Positions 9,006 through 17,157 of a stretch of 64,000 nucleotides of DNA are shown one piece after another. The DNA comes from Bordetella pertussis 18323 (GTDB taxonomy: Bacteria; Pseudomonadota; Gammaproteobacteria; Burkholderiales; Burkholderiaceae_B): the NCBI RefSeq assembly GCF_000306945.1, contig NC_018518.1, positions 2,728,001 through 2,792,000 on the forward strand, written 5' to 3'. Position 1 is the first letter of the stretch; each line of letters begins with the position of its first letter. Position numbers and translations under genes: made by a program. Below the pieces are notes generated by a model. It saw only the letters and a list, made by a program, of their open reading frames with translations. It was not told the DNA's origin and did not search any database.

Positions 9006-10031
9006 GTGGGCGCAGTGGCTGACAGCAGTTTGTTATCTGCAGGAGGCCAAGTCCATGTTTTCATAGGTATTGATGTATCAAAGGCCAAGCTGGATTGCAC
9101 GTTGCTGACGGCTGAGGCTGACAAGCGTAAGACCAAGGTGGTGGTCAACACCGCCGCGGGCGTACAAGCCCTGCTGGCGTGGTGCGCCAAACACGGCGCA
9201 CAGCCGGCGCAGTTGCACGCCATCCTGGAGCCTACGGGTCTGTATCACGAGCAAGCGGCCACGGCGCTGCCCCAGGTCCGGGTCTCTTTGGTCAATCCCG
9301 CCCAGGCCCGGGACTTTGCCAAGGCCTTGGCGCTGCGCTCCAAAAATGATGCGCTCGACAGCTACGTGCTGGCTCGCTATGGACAGACGCTGAGCCCGGC
9401 GCTGTGGCACCCGGCGCCCTTGCATGCGCGTCAACTGCGCGCCTTGTTGACGCGACGCGAGGCGCTGAGCAAGGATCTGTTGCGTGAGCTCAATCGCAAA
9501 GAGAAGAGCCAGTTCAGCCCCTCGGCGCCCTTGGTCGATGGTTCCATCGACAAGGCCATCGCGTTCTTGCGCGAACAGATCAAACAAATCGAGCGGGCGA
9601 TCGATCAGCACATCGACAACCACCCCGACCTCAAGCAAGACTGCGAGCTGCTGAACTCCATCCCCGCCATCGGGCCTCAGGCCGGCAACGCCATCCTGGC
9701 CGTCATGCACAATCGGCATATCGACTCCGCCCAGAGCCTGGCCGCCTATCTCGGGGTGGTCCCTGTGCAGCGCCAATCCGGCAGCAGTCTGAACAGCTGC
9801 GCACGCCTGTCCAAAGCCGGCCCCTCCCAGGTGCGCGCCACGTTATACATGGCGGCCCTGGTTGGGACCCGCCACAACCCCCACATCCGCGCCCTTTACC
9901 AGCGCCTGCTCAAAGCAGGAAAAAGCAAAAAGGCCGCGCTGGGCGCGGCCATGAGAAAACTGGTGCATCTGTGCTTCGGGGTCCTCAAAAACCGCATCCC
10001 CTACCAGCCCAATTACGCCATGAACGGTTGA
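9006..10031 (+). CDS. IS110-family (IS1663) transposase
   Basis: This 341-residue recombinase mobilises the surrounding element. The N-terminal RuvC-like DEDD domain shows FIGIDVSKAKLD, AILEPTGLYHE and KNDALDSYVLARY, which supply the acidic residues. A coiled region follows near residues 150-190. The C-terminal Transposase_20 domain has NSIPAIGPQAGNAI and VPVQRQSGSS with the putative catalytic serine. The GTG at 9006 is the first in-frame start, and another GTG lies nine bases on. The family similarity begins at about VHVFIGIDVSK. The gene starts immediately after the predicted bridge RNA. It encodes the same protein as the partial copy at the window start wherever they overlap. Confidence 0.95.
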   Translation: MGAVADSSLLSAGGQVHVFIGIDVSKAKLDCTLLTAEADKRKTKVVVNTAAGVQALLAWCAKHGAQPAQLHAILEPTGLYHEQAATALPQVRVSLVNPAQARDFAKALALRSKNDALDSYVLARYGQTLSPALWHPAPLHARQLRALLTRREALSKDLLRELNRKEKSQFSPSAPLVDGSIDKAIAFLREQIKQIERAIDQHIDNHPDLKQDCELLNSIPAIGPQAGNAILAVMHNRHIDSAQSLAAYLGVVPVQRQSGSSLNSCARLSKAGPSQVRATLYMAALVGTRHNPHIRALYQRLLKAGKSKKAALGAAMRKLVHLCFGVLKNRIPYQPNYAMNG

Positions 10032-10048
10032 CTGCCAAGACGGTATCT

Positions 10049-10113
10049 GTCCCCGCAGGGGGACTGGCACCCGCAAACTCTCGGGGGTGCCTGTCCCCGC
10101 AGGGACAGGCACC
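10049..10113. repeat. Palindromic repeats beside IS1663 (one interrupted, one intact)
   Basis: 10049-10072 is the right part of the repeat cut by IS1663 (GTCCCCGCAGGGGGACTGGC...). 10084-10113 is an intact copy, GGTGCCTGTCCC-CGCA-GGGACAGGCACC in pattern, containing an unoccupied IS1663-type target. The role of these repeats is unknown. Confidence 0.85.
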
Positions 10114-10178
10114 GATCCGCCGCCAGACAAGCAAACGGCCGCTCGCGGCGGCCGTTCGTCATGGGGACACGCCGGCGC

Positions 10179-10769
10179 TCAGTGCGCCGGGCTTGCGCCG
10201 CACTGGACGTACAGCGCGCCGAGGGCTTCGCGCAACTCGGGCGGGCGCTGGAACAGGCGCGCGCCCAGCAGACAGCCCTGCACCGTGGCGAACAGCGCGC
10301 GCGCGGCCTTCTCCGGCGTGCTGGCGTAGCGCAGCGTGCCTTCGCGCGCACCGTCGGCCAGCACCTTGGCCAGCCAGTTTTCCTCGACCGTGAAAAAGGC
10401 CTGCAGCGCGGCGCGCACGCGTTCCGGCAAGGTGTTGAGTTCGGCAGCCAGCATCCCGCCCAGGCAAAGCTGGTCGGCCTGGCAACTGTGCGACTCGACC
10501 ATGGCGATATAGGCGTCCAGCCGCTCCTTGGCGGGCAGCGTGGGCGAGATGCCGCGCAGGGTTTCCAGCGCGGAGCCGGTGTAGTTCTCGACGGCTTCGT
10601 ACAGCAGGTCGTCCTTGCACGGGAAGTAGTAATGCACGCTGGACGTCTTGACGCCCACGTGATCGGCCAGGTCGCGATAGCTGAAGCCATTGCAGCCGCG
10701 CGTGCGGATCAACTTCTGCGCGTAGTCGAGCAGCTGCTCGCGGGTGGTGTTTGTGCTTGGCGTGTCCAT
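10179..10769 (-). CDS. TetR-family transcriptional regulator
   Basis: This 196-residue protein has an N-terminal TetR helix-turn-helix (about residues 10-55: REQLLDYAQKLIRTRG, FSYRDLADHVGVKTSSVHYYF), followed by an all-helical ligand domain with CLGGMLAAELNTLP. It should repress its own promoter. A perfect palindrome ACCTA-TACG-TAGGT lies 12 bases upstream of the start. Related ACCTA/TAGAT palindromes precede the neighbouring DUF4148 gene, which is on the same strand about 90 bases upstream, making that gene the likeliest second target. The ligand is unknown. An alternative wider regulon cannot be excluded. Confidence 0.9.
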   Translation of the reverse strand: MDTPSTNTTREQLLDYAQKLIRTRGCNGFSYRDLADHVGVKTSSVHYYFPCKDDLLYEAVENYTGSALETLRGISPTLPAKERLDAYIAMVESHSCQADQLCLGGMLAAELNTLPERVRAALQAFFTVEENWLAKVLADGAREGTLRYASTPEKAARALFATVQGCLLGARLFQRPPELREALGALYVQCGASPAH

Positions 10770-10780
10770 GATCGAATTTT

Positions 10781-10794
10781 ACCTATACGTAGGT
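10781..10794. promoter_or_regulatory. Probable operator of the TetR gene
   Basis: ACCTATACGTAGGT is a perfect inverted repeat (ACCTA-N4-TAGGT) 12 bases upstream of the TetR start codon, where a self-repressor would bind. Similar half-sites recur at 11200 and 11301. Confidence 0.65.
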
Positions 10795-10859
10795 TGGGGC
10801 GATAGCGGGTTAACCCAGAACGGGTTCACGCGGCAAGCGGCGCAGCGAGCCGGCATGGC

Positions 10860-11165
10860 TCAACCCGCGACGGGCGGATAGGCCAGTTCGCCGGACTCGG
10901 TCAGGCCCTGCGCGCGCGCGGCGGCCAGTTCGTCGCGCACCTGCTCGCGCGACACCGTGCTGGCGGCGGCATAGGCGGCGATCGGGTAGTCCTGCTCGCC
11001 GGCGGCCATCAGCCCCTGGGTGCGGGCGGCCTGCAACTCGGCCTGCACTTGGGTGTGGCTGAGGGCGCTGGCGCTTTCGATGGCGGGCGGATAGTCCAGC
11101 TCGCCGGCCTGGGCGACGCCGAATACGGAAGCGGAAAGAATCAGGGCGGTAGCGATGCGGTTCAT
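10860..11165 (-). CDS. Small exported DUF4148-family protein
   Basis: The 101-residue product starts at the ATG at 11165, with GGAG seven bases upstream. It has a clear Sec signal peptide (MNRIATALILSASVFGVAQA, cleavage before GELDYP). The mature part contains two copies of the DUF4148 motif, HTQVQAELQAARTQGL and REQVRDELAAARAQGL, each followed by a (G)E-DYP or GELAYP stretch. This family is common in Burkholderiales and has no established function. The product is expected in the periplasm. Two palindromes resembling the TetR operator lie in its upstream region, suggesting control by the adjacent TetR regulator. Confidence 0.85.
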   Translation of the reverse strand: MNRIATALILSASVFGVAQAGELDYPPAIESASALSHTQVQAELQAARTQGLMAAGEQDYPIAAYAAASTVSREQVRDELAAARAQGLTESGELAYPPVAG

Positions 11166-11199
11166 GGTCAATCTCCGATAGAGGATGCTGCGTTGAGCT

Positions 11200-11213
11200 A
11201 TCTATGTGTAGAT
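11200..11213. promoter_or_regulatory. Operator-like palindrome upstream of DUF4148 gene
   Basis: ATCTATGTGTAGAT is an ATCTA-N4-TAGAT inverted repeat 35 bases upstream of the DUF4148 start. It has the same spacing and closely related arms as the palindrome before the TetR gene. Confidence 0.5.
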
Positions 11214-11300
11214 AGATAAGCCGATAAATAAAAAAGGCCGGTAAGCCTTGCTGCATCGATGCCGCATGAAACGGGATTGCTGCGTCGATGGATGAATATT

Positions 11301-11314
11301 ACCTACTAGTAGAT
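11301..11314. promoter_or_regulatory. Second operator-like palindrome upstream of DUF4148 gene
   Basis: ACCTACTAGTAGAT combines an ACCTA arm with a TAGAT arm at the same N4 spacing, intermediate between the other two palindromes. It also contains an unoccupied CTAG, the IS481 target core. Confidence 0.45.
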
Positions 11315-11632
11315 AGATGGCGCAAGCCTGGTTTCGGGGTTTTTTGTAACTTGATAAGACGCCACTTGGCGGCAACACCAGCCGCACAGGCCTCAGGCCG
11401 GCAATGATTTACACATGGAAACAATAATTCGGCGCCTCCGCCTGCGGGAAGATCGCATCGCGTTAACGTCGCTCTCGCCGCAAAATCTCCTTATTCCTGC
11501 CAATTCCAATCAACACTCTGTCATTTTCACTTAAATACGGGATATTGCCCAAATCGCCGATTCGTTCCTACGATCGGCCGCATTGCCCTGGCGCCCAGCC
11601 GCCCGTCCACCGCCCCTATGGAGCCCCGCCCC

Positions 11633-12640
11633 ATGCATACGGCCTACGTTCCCGTCCCCGCTCCCGTCCGTCCGCCCAGCGCCGAGCGCTGGCCCCTGGC
11701 GGCGGTCGCCGAATTGTTCGAGCTGCCGTTCCTGGACCTGCTGCATCGCGCCCAGCAGGTGCATCGCCAGCACTTCGACGCCAACACGGTGCAGCTGTCC
11801 AGCCTGCTGTCGATCAAGACCGGCGGCTGCCCGGAGGATTGCGCGTACTGTCCGCAATCGGCCCACTACGATACCGGCGTGGACGCCGACAAGCTGATGC
11901 CGCTGGACGAGGTGGTGCGCGCGGCGCGCGCGGCGCAGGCCAACGGCGCGCAACGCTTCTGCATGGGCGCGGCCTGGCGCAGCCCCAAACCGCATCACCT
12001 GGAAGCGGTGGCCGAAATGATCGGCGCGGTCAAGGCGCTGGGCATGGAAACCTGCGTCACGCTGGGCATGCTGCGCGACGGCCAGGCCGAGCAATTGAAA
12101 GCCGCCGGGCTGGATTACTACAACCACAACCTGGATACCGCGCCCGAGTTCTACGGCAAGATCATTTCGACGCGCACCTACCAGGACCGCCTGGATACGC
12201 TGCAACAGGTGCGCGAGGCCGGCATCAATGTGTGCTGCGGCGGCATCGTCGGCATGGGCGAATCGCGCCGCGACCGCGCCGGCCTGGTCGCCCAGCTGAC
12301 GAACATGGAGCCCTATCCGGAGTCGGTGCCCATCAACAACCTGGTGCAAGTCGAAGGCACGCCGCTGGCGGGCGCCGAAACGCTGGATCCGTTCGAGTTC
12401 ATCCGCACCATCGCCGTGGCGCGCATCACCATGCCGCTGGCCAAGGTGCGCCTGTCGGCGGGCCGCGAGACCATGAGCGACAGCGAGCAGGCGCTGTGCT
12501 TCATGGCCGGCGCCAACTCGATCTTCTATGGCGATGTGCTGCTGACCACCGGCAACCCGCAGGTCGAGGCCGACCGGCGACTGCTGCAACGCCTGGGCAT
12601 GCGCGCCGAGGGCCTGCCCTGCGCGGCGGGCCAGGCATGA
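11633..12640 (+). CDS. bioB: Biotin synthase BioB
   Basis: BioB is the radical-SAM enzyme that inserts sulfur into dethiobiotin in the last step of biotin synthesis. The radical-SAM cluster motif CxxxCxxC appears as [13 protein letters not shown] near residue 60. Further conserved cysteines occur in [17 protein letters not shown] and [12 protein letters not shown], which bind the second cluster. I chose the ATG at 11633 because GGAG lies nine bases upstream. An ATG 15 bases earlier lacks a ribosome site. The 335 residues are a normal length. No other bio genes are adjacent. The stop overlaps the start of the downstream permease gene. Confidence 0.96.
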   Translation: MHTAYVPVPAPVRPPSAERWPLAAVAELFELPFLDLLHRAQQVHRQHFDANTVQLSSLLSIKTGGCPEDCAYCPQSAHYDTGVDADKLMPLDEVVRAARAAQANGAQRFCMGAAWRSPKPHHLEAVAEMIGAVKALGMETCVTLGMLRDGQAEQLKAAGLDYYNHNLDTAPEFYGKIISTRTYQDRLDTLQQVREAGINVCCGGIVGMGESRRDRAGLVAQLTNMEPYPESVPINNLVQVEGTPLAGAETLDPFEFIRTIAVARITMPLAKVRLSAGRETMSDSEQALCFMAGANSIFYGDVLLTTGNPQVEADRRLLQRLGMRAEGLPCAAGQA

Positions 12641-13512
12641 ACCAGGGCCTGCTGTACCTGGCGGCCAGCGTCGCCTGCAGCGTCACCGTGGCGGTGCTCC
12701 TGAAACTGGCGCGCCGCCACGCCATCGACGTGCGCCAGGCCATCGCGGTGAACTACGCCGTGGCGGCGGCCCTTTGCTGGCTGCTGCTGCGCCCCGATGC
12801 GCAGGCGCTGCGCCAGGCCATGCAGGGCGTGCCGGTGCTGGCCGCGCTGGCCGTGCTGCTGCCCACGGTGTTCGTCGCCATGGCGCGCTCGGTGCGCTAC
12901 GCCGGCATCGTCAAGAGCGACGCGGCGCAGCGCCTGTCGCTGTTCATTCCGCTGCTGGCCGCCTTCGCGCTGTTCGGCGAAAGCCTGACTGCGCGCAAGC
13001 TGGCCGCGATCGCGCTGGCGTTCGCGGCGCTGGCCTGCCTGCTGCGCCGCCGCGCGCCCGCCGGCGCAGCGGCGGACGACGCGCCGGACGATCGCCGCGC
13101 GGCATGGATGTGGCCGCTGGCGGTATGGGCCGGCTACGGCGTGATCGATATCCTGTTCAAGCAGCTGGCGCGCAGCGGCACGGCGTTTTCGGCCGGCCTG
13201 CTGGCGACGTTCGTGGCCGCGGGCCTGCTGACGCTGGCCTACCTGTGCATCCGGCGCACCCGCTGGCAAGCCCGCCACGCGCTGGCCGGCGTGGCGCTGG
13301 GCCTGGCCAACTTCGGCAATATCCTCACCTACGTGCGCGCGCATCAAAGCCTGCCGGACCACCCTGCCCTGGTATTCGGCGCGATGAACATGGGGGTCAT
13401 CACGGCGGGCACCCTGGTGGGCGCACTGGCGTTTCGCGAACGCCTGAGCGCGCTCAACCTGGCCGGCCTGGCATTGGCCCTGGCGGCCATCGCCGCCATG
13501 CTGCCGTGGTAA
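12637..13512 (+). CDS. DMT-superfamily (EamA-like) permease
   Basis: The 291-residue protein is almost entirely hydrophobic with about ten membrane segments in two repeated halves ([18 protein letters not shown] at the N-terminus, [15 protein letters not shown] at the C-terminus). This is the pattern of drug/metabolite transporter family permeases. Substrate unknown. The ATG at 12637 overlaps the bioB stop, so the two are co-transcribed. A link to biotin or its precursors is only an inference from this position. A palindromic repeat follows ten bases after the stop. Confidence 0.85.
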   Translation: MNQGLLYLAASVACSVTVAVLLKLARRHAIDVRQAIAVNYAVAAALCWLLLRPDAQALRQAMQGVPVLAALAVLLPTVFVAMARSVRYAGIVKSDAAQRLSLFIPLLAAFALFGESLTARKLAAIALAFAALACLLRRRAPAGAAADDAPDDRRAAWMWPLAVWAGYGVIDILFKQLARSGTAFSAGLLATFVAAGLLTLAYLCIRRTRWQARHALAGVALGLANFGNILTYVRAHQSLPDHPALVFGAMNMGVITAGTLVGALAFRERLSALNLAGLALALAAIAAMLPW

Positions 13513-13522
13513 CTACATACCC

Positions 13523-13552
13523 GGGAGCCTGTCCCAGCGGGGACAGGCTCCC
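13523..13552. repeat. Palindromic repeat, GGAGCC variant
   Basis: GGGAGCCTGTCCC-AGC-GGGGACAGGCTCCC in pattern, lying between the convergent DMT and MFS genes. It differs from the IS1663 target type by GGAGCC in place of GGTGCC. It may act as a bidirectional terminator, but there is no T run. Confidence 0.8.
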
Positions 13553-13586
13553 TTTGCCGCGGCAGTCGCTCCCCAGGCCGCGCGCC

Positions 13587-14987
13587 TCAGGTTCCGGTGC
13601 GCCGGGCTGCCGCGTCGTCTGGCGCGGCCTGCTCGCCGGCCTGCGGCGCGCTCGTGCTTTCGCTGTCGGCGGCCGGCGCGGGCGGGCCGGCCGGCGCCGG
13701 CGGCTCGACCACATCGGGGCCGGGGTCGGCCATTTCCATCGTGATGTCCACGTCGGGGTCGACGCGCGGATCGAGCGCGACGGCCGCCGGCGAGCTTTGC
13801 AGGGTGTCGGGCATGGGCACGAAGTGCACCGGCGCCTCATCCACCTGGTGGGCGCCGGTAACGCGCGCCGGCCGCACCTGCCAGACCAGGATCACGGCGC
13901 AGGCGGAAATGAACACGTAGTACATGCCGGGACCGCCCAGCGACATCATGACACCGGCGATCAGCGGCCCCAGGCAGGCGCCCACGCCGTAGGTCATAAG
14001 CAGGATGGCGCTCAGGCCGACACGGCGTTCGGGCTCGACGTGGTCGTTGGCGAAGGCGGCGCCCAGCGGGTACAGGGTGAACTGCAGCACGCCGAATACG
14101 CACGACAGCGCCACCATCGCCCAGTACGGCAGCACGATCCAGCCCCACATCAGCACCGGCAGCAGCACCAGCACCGCCGCGTTGAAGCGGATCAGGCCGG
14201 CGCGGTTGATGCGGTCGGACAGCCAGCCCATCGGCCACTGCGACAGCAACCCGGCCGTTACCGCGGCGGCCACGAAAATGGCCGACTGCGACGTGGACAG
14301 GCCGTGCTTGGCGGCATAGACGGCCGCCAGCCCGTAGAACGCGCCGGACAGGTTGCCCGCCACGAACAGCACGGTCAGGGACAGCGGCACACGGCTGGCG
14401 AAAAAGCGCAGGTCCAGCGGCGCGGGCAGCGGCGTGGGCGGGTGCGAGCGCGCCGTCACGGCGATCGGCACCAGGCACAGCACCAGACACATGGCCACCA
14501 GGGTAAGCGGGCCGTCGTCGAGCGTGGCGTAGGCCGTCAGGGCCAGTTGCCCCAGGACCGTGCCCAGGCCGGATACCACCATGTACACCGAGAAGACACG
14601 GCCGCGCTGGTGGTTTTCGGTCTGTTCGTTGAGCCAGCTTTCGATCACCATGAACTCGGTGACCATCACGATGCCCGATATCAGGCGCAGCAGCAGCCAC
14701 AGCGGCAGGTGGTCGACCAGCGCCTGCGCCAGGATCATGCTGGTAGCCACGGCGGCGCAGGCCACGAAGGCCCGGATATGGCCGACCCGGATGATCAGCT
14801 TGTGTCCCAGCCGCGCGCCGCACACCAGCCCCAGGTAGTAGCCTGCGATCAGCGCGCCGATCCAGATCTCGTTGACGGACTGCGCGGTCAGCCGCAGCCC
14901 CATATAGGTATTGAACAAGCCCGTGCCGATCAGCATCAGCAGGGTCGCGAAGTAAAGCGACGAGAATGAAGAAATCGTGGTTAGCAT
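13587..14987 (-). CDS. MFS transporter (YcaD-like)
   Basis: This 466-residue protein has about twelve membrane segments, starting LYFATLLMLIGTGLFNTYMG, with an MFS-like loop GARLGHKLIIRVGHIRAF between segments 2 and 3 and GWLSDRINRAGLIRF at the midpoint. The overall pattern resembles YcaD-type members. The last 80 residues are a hydrophilic, proline- and alanine-rich tail (PAPAGPPAPAADSESTSAP) with acidic patches, beyond the normal transporter core. The start ATG at 14987 precedes MLTTISSFSS. Substrate unknown. Confidence 0.88.
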   Translation of the reverse strand: MLTTISSFSSLYFATLLMLIGTGLFNTYMGLRLTAQSVNEIWIGALIAGYYLGLVCGARLGHKLIIRVGHIRAFVACAAVATSMILAQALVDHLPLWLLLRLISGIVMVTEFMVIESWLNEQTENHQRGRVFSVYMVVSGLGTVLGQLALTAYATLDDGPLTLVAMCLVLCLVPIAVTARSHPPTPLPAPLDLRFFASRVPLSLTVLFVAGNLSGAFYGLAAVYAAKHGLSTSQSAIFVAAAVTAGLLSQWPMGWLSDRINRAGLIRFNAAVLVLLPVLMWGWIVLPYWAMVALSCVFGVLQFTLYPLGAAFANDHVEPERRVGLSAILLMTYGVGACLGPLIAGVMMSLGGPGMYYVFISACAVILVWQVRPARVTGAHQVDEAPVHFVPMPDTLQSSPAAVALDPRVDPDVDITMEMADPGPDVVEPPAPAGPPAPAADSESTSAPQAGEQAAPDDAAARRTGT

Positions 14988-15064
14988 GGAAACACGGATG
15001 TCCGCTTGCGGCAAAACGGGCCGCGGGCCTCGATGGCCCGCGGCATACAGCAACTACGTAAGGC

Positions 15065-15568
15065 TCAGGCCTGGGCCAGCATGGTGGCGGCGTCACTGAC
15101 TTCGAACTTGCCAGGCGCCTCGATGTTGAGCTGCTTGACTACGCCGTCGTCGATCAGCGCCGAATAGCGCTGCGAGCGCACGCCCATGCCACGCTGCACC
15201 AGGTCCAGTTCCAGGCCCAGCGCGGTGGTCCACAGGGCCGAGCCGTCGGCCAGCATGCGCACCTTGCCGCCGGCCTGCTGCTCGCGGCCCCAGGCGCCCA
15301 TCACGAACGCGTCGTTGACCGCCACGCACCAGATTTCGTCGATGCCCTTGGCGCGCAGCGCCGCGGCCTGCTCGACATAGCCGGGCAGGTGCTTGGCCGA
15401 GCAGGTCGGCGTGAACGCGCCCGGCACGGCGAACAGGGCGATCTTCTTGCCCTTGACGAGGTCGGCGACCTGGAAGGCATTGGGCCCCAGCGTGCAGCCG
15501 GCGGTTTCGGTTTCGATGAATTCGGTCAACGTGCCGTCGGGCACGCGATCGCCGACTTTGATGGTCAT
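15065..15568 (-). CDS. Peroxiredoxin, Prx5 type
   Basis: This 167-residue thioredoxin-fold peroxidase reduces hydrogen peroxide and organic hydroperoxides. The peroxidatic cysteine lies in the diagnostic PGAFTPTCSAKHLPGY segment near residue 50, and WGREQQAGGKVRMLADG follows as in Prx5/AhpC-TSA proteins. The start at 15568 (MTIKVGDRVPDG) has GGAGAG five bases upstream. A longer frame to 15616 adds residues without family similarity. Cytoplasmic. There is no glutaredoxin domain fused, so the reductant is not apparent. It lies 77 bases downstream of the MFS gene start on the same strand, as a separate unit upstream of it. Confidence 0.94.
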   Translation of the reverse strand: MTIKVGDRVPDGTLTEFIETETAGCTLGPNAFQVADLVKGKKIALFAVPGAFTPTCSAKHLPGYVEQAAALRAKGIDEIWCVAVNDAFVMGAWGREQQAGGKVRMLADGSALWTTALGLELDLVQRGMGVRSQRYSALIDDGVVKQLNIEAPGKFEVSDAATMLAQA

Positions 15569-15814
15569 GAGGCTCTCCGGTTTCTCGGGTGAGGTGCGCC
15601 CGGGCGGGCGCGGCAAAGCTCAATCATAGTTCCTGCGCGGATTTCGCGCCGCGCGCCGCGGGGCGGAAAAAACCCCGCACAGTCTGAAACGACTCAAAAC
15701 GGCCAACGGCCCAGGCGCGGCGCGGCGCGGCGCGGCTTTGGCCATAATGCAGGATTGCGGCACACGCGTGCCGCGCCCGCGCCGCCCGGCGCGGCGCCTT
15801 GTGGAGGCCTCTTC

Positions 15815-16246
15815 ATGAGCAGACATTTCCTGGCCGCCCTGCTGCTGGCGGCCGCAAGCGGCGCGGCCTGCGCCCAGGCCGGCGCCGATCCGGCCGGCCA
15901 GGCCATCTTCGACCAGATCGTGCTCACCTCGGGCGCGGCCAACGGCGCGGCGCGGACCTGCGGCGCCTCGCCCCCGGACCTGGCCCAGCACGCCGAAACC
16001 TGGCGGCTGAACCTGCGGCGCTACGCCGATGAGTACCACTATGCCTTCGACAGTTTCGACGAGCGCTATGCGCGCGGCCAGCAGGAAGGCGCCGAAATGA
16101 TGGCGGATATGCGCGCCTCGGGGGTGGACGGCTGCACCGGCGCGCTGGCCAGCTTCCAGCGCGAGCGCGCCATGACCTACGACGAAATGAAACAGGCGAT
16201 CGCCGAGGCGACCGACGGACTGCCCGAAGACCAGCCCGCCGACTGA
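15815..16246 (+). CDS. Hypothetical exported protein
   Basis: The 143-residue product starts at the ATG at 15815 with GGAGG six bases upstream. It has a signal peptide (HFLAALLLAAASGAACAQA, cleavage near AQA-GADP). The mature protein is hydrophilic, with two cysteines (ARTCGASPPD and VDGCTGALAS) that could form a disulfide, and helical acidic segments (DEYHYAFDSFDERYARG, MTYDEMKQAIAEATDG). I recognise no family. Periplasmic location is likely. It converges with the dienelactone hydrolase gene, with nine bases between stops. Confidence 0.7.
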   Translation: MSRHFLAALLLAAASGAACAQAGADPAGQAIFDQIVLTSGAANGAARTCGASPPDLAQHAETWRLNLRRYADEYHYAFDSFDERYARGQQEGAEMMADMRASGVDGCTGALASFQRERAMTYDEMKQAIAEATDGLPEDQPAD

Positions 16247-16255
16247 ACGGCGGCG

Positions 16256-17140
16256 CTACGCCGCCAGGCCGTGCTGGCCGAACCAGTCCAGCATGCGCTG
16301 CCAGGCCTGTTCGGCCTCGGCCTTGCGGTAGCTGGGCCGGTAATCGGCGTGAAACGCGTGCGGCGCCTCCGGGTAGACGTCGATGCGCGAGTCGCGCGCG
16401 GCCTGCGGCCCCTTGGCCAGCGCCAGCCGCATCCGATCCACGTCCGACAGCGGGATGCCGGCATCCTTGCCGCCGTAGGCGCCCAGCACGGGCGCCTTGA
16501 GATCGCCGATCGACTCCAGCACCGAGCGCGGCTTGAGCTCGCTGGCCTGCCCGCCCAGCTGACCGTACCAGGCCGCGCCGGCCTTCAGCCCGGGATTGTG
16601 CGCCGCGTACAGCCACACGATGCGCCCGCCCCAGCAAAAACCCAGTATGCCCAGGCGGGACGCATTGCCGCCATTGGCGGCTGCCCAGGCCGCCGCCGCA
16701 TCCAGGTCGGCCAGCACCTGGCGATCGCCGGCCTTGCCCACCACCTCGGCCCGCAAGCGGCCGATGTCGGTATAGCCGGTCGGATCGTCGTAGCGCGCGA
16801 ACAGCTCGGGCGCAACCGCCTGGTAGCCCAGCCTGGCCAGGCGGCGGCATACGTCCTGGATATATTCGTGCACCCCGAATATCTCGGACACCACCAGCAG
16901 GGTCGGCAGGTCCTTCTTGCCGGCCGGCGCGGCCCGATAGGCCGGCATCTTGCCGTCGGGCGTGGGGATGTCGACCTTGCCGGCGGTCAGCCCGGCCGCG
17001 TCGGTATGGATGGCGCTCTGCGCGGCGGCCGCGCCGGCCGCCAGCGAAAAGCCGGCGGCCAGGCTGGTGACGACGAAGCCGCGCCGCGTCAGCGTCAGGG
17101 GCGGCAACAGACTGTCGAACTGCGGATCTGCATCGGTCAT
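16256..17140 (-). CDS. Dienelactone hydrolase family protein, Tat-exported
   Basis: This 294-residue alpha/beta hydrolase shows the dienelactone hydrolase triad: cysteine in GILGFCWGGRIV, aspartate in AYGGKDAGIPL and histidine in APHAFHADYRP. The N-terminus carries a twin-arginine signal (LTLTRRGFVVTSLAAGF, then AGAAAAQSA), so it is exported folded to the periplasm. The start at 17140 has GGAGG six bases upstream. True substrate unknown: the family includes carboxymethylenebutenolidases and general esterases. It lies 17 bases downstream of the DUF748 gene on the same strand, so the two may be co-transcribed. Confidence 0.9.
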   Translation of the reverse strand: MTDADPQFDSLLPPLTLTRRGFVVTSLAAGFSLAAGAAAAQSAIHTDAAGLTAGKVDIPTPDGKMPAYRAAPAGKKDLPTLLVVSEIFGVHEYIQDVCRRLARLGYQAVAPELFARYDDPTGYTDIGRLRAEVVGKAGDRQVLADLDAAAAWAAANGGNASRLGILGFCWGGRIVWLYAAHNPGLKAGAAWYGQLGGQASELKPRSVLESIGDLKAPVLGAYGGKDAGIPLSDVDRMRLALAKGPQAARDSRIDVYPEAPHAFHADYRPSYRKAEAEQAWQRMLDWFGQHGLAA

Positions 17141-17157
17141 GGGGAACCTCCGGTGCG

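Larger units (their letters stand above)
8837..10048 (+). mobile_element. IS1663-type IS110-family insertion sequence, complete
   Basis: The left flank ends GGGTGCCT (8829-8836) and the right flank begins GTCCCCGCAGGG (10049). Joined, they rebuild a palindromic repeat of the GGTGCCTGTCCC type, so the element sits between or next to the central CT of that repeat. There are no long terminal inverted repeats and no target duplication beyond the CT core, as expected for IS110. It contains about 170 bases of non-coding left end with a predicted bridge RNA, then the transposase gene, and 17 bases of right end. Boundaries are inferred from the rebuilt target and are uncertain by the two core bases. 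Confidence 0.88.
11166..11632. other. Intergenic region between DUF4148 gene and bioB
   Basis: This 467-base AT-richer gap serves divergent genes. Its left half holds two operator-like palindromes (11200-11213 and 11301-11314). The bioB side contains no recognisable BirA-type operator, and I could not identify a convincing bioB promoter. No open reading frame with coding character was seen. Confidence 0.6.
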
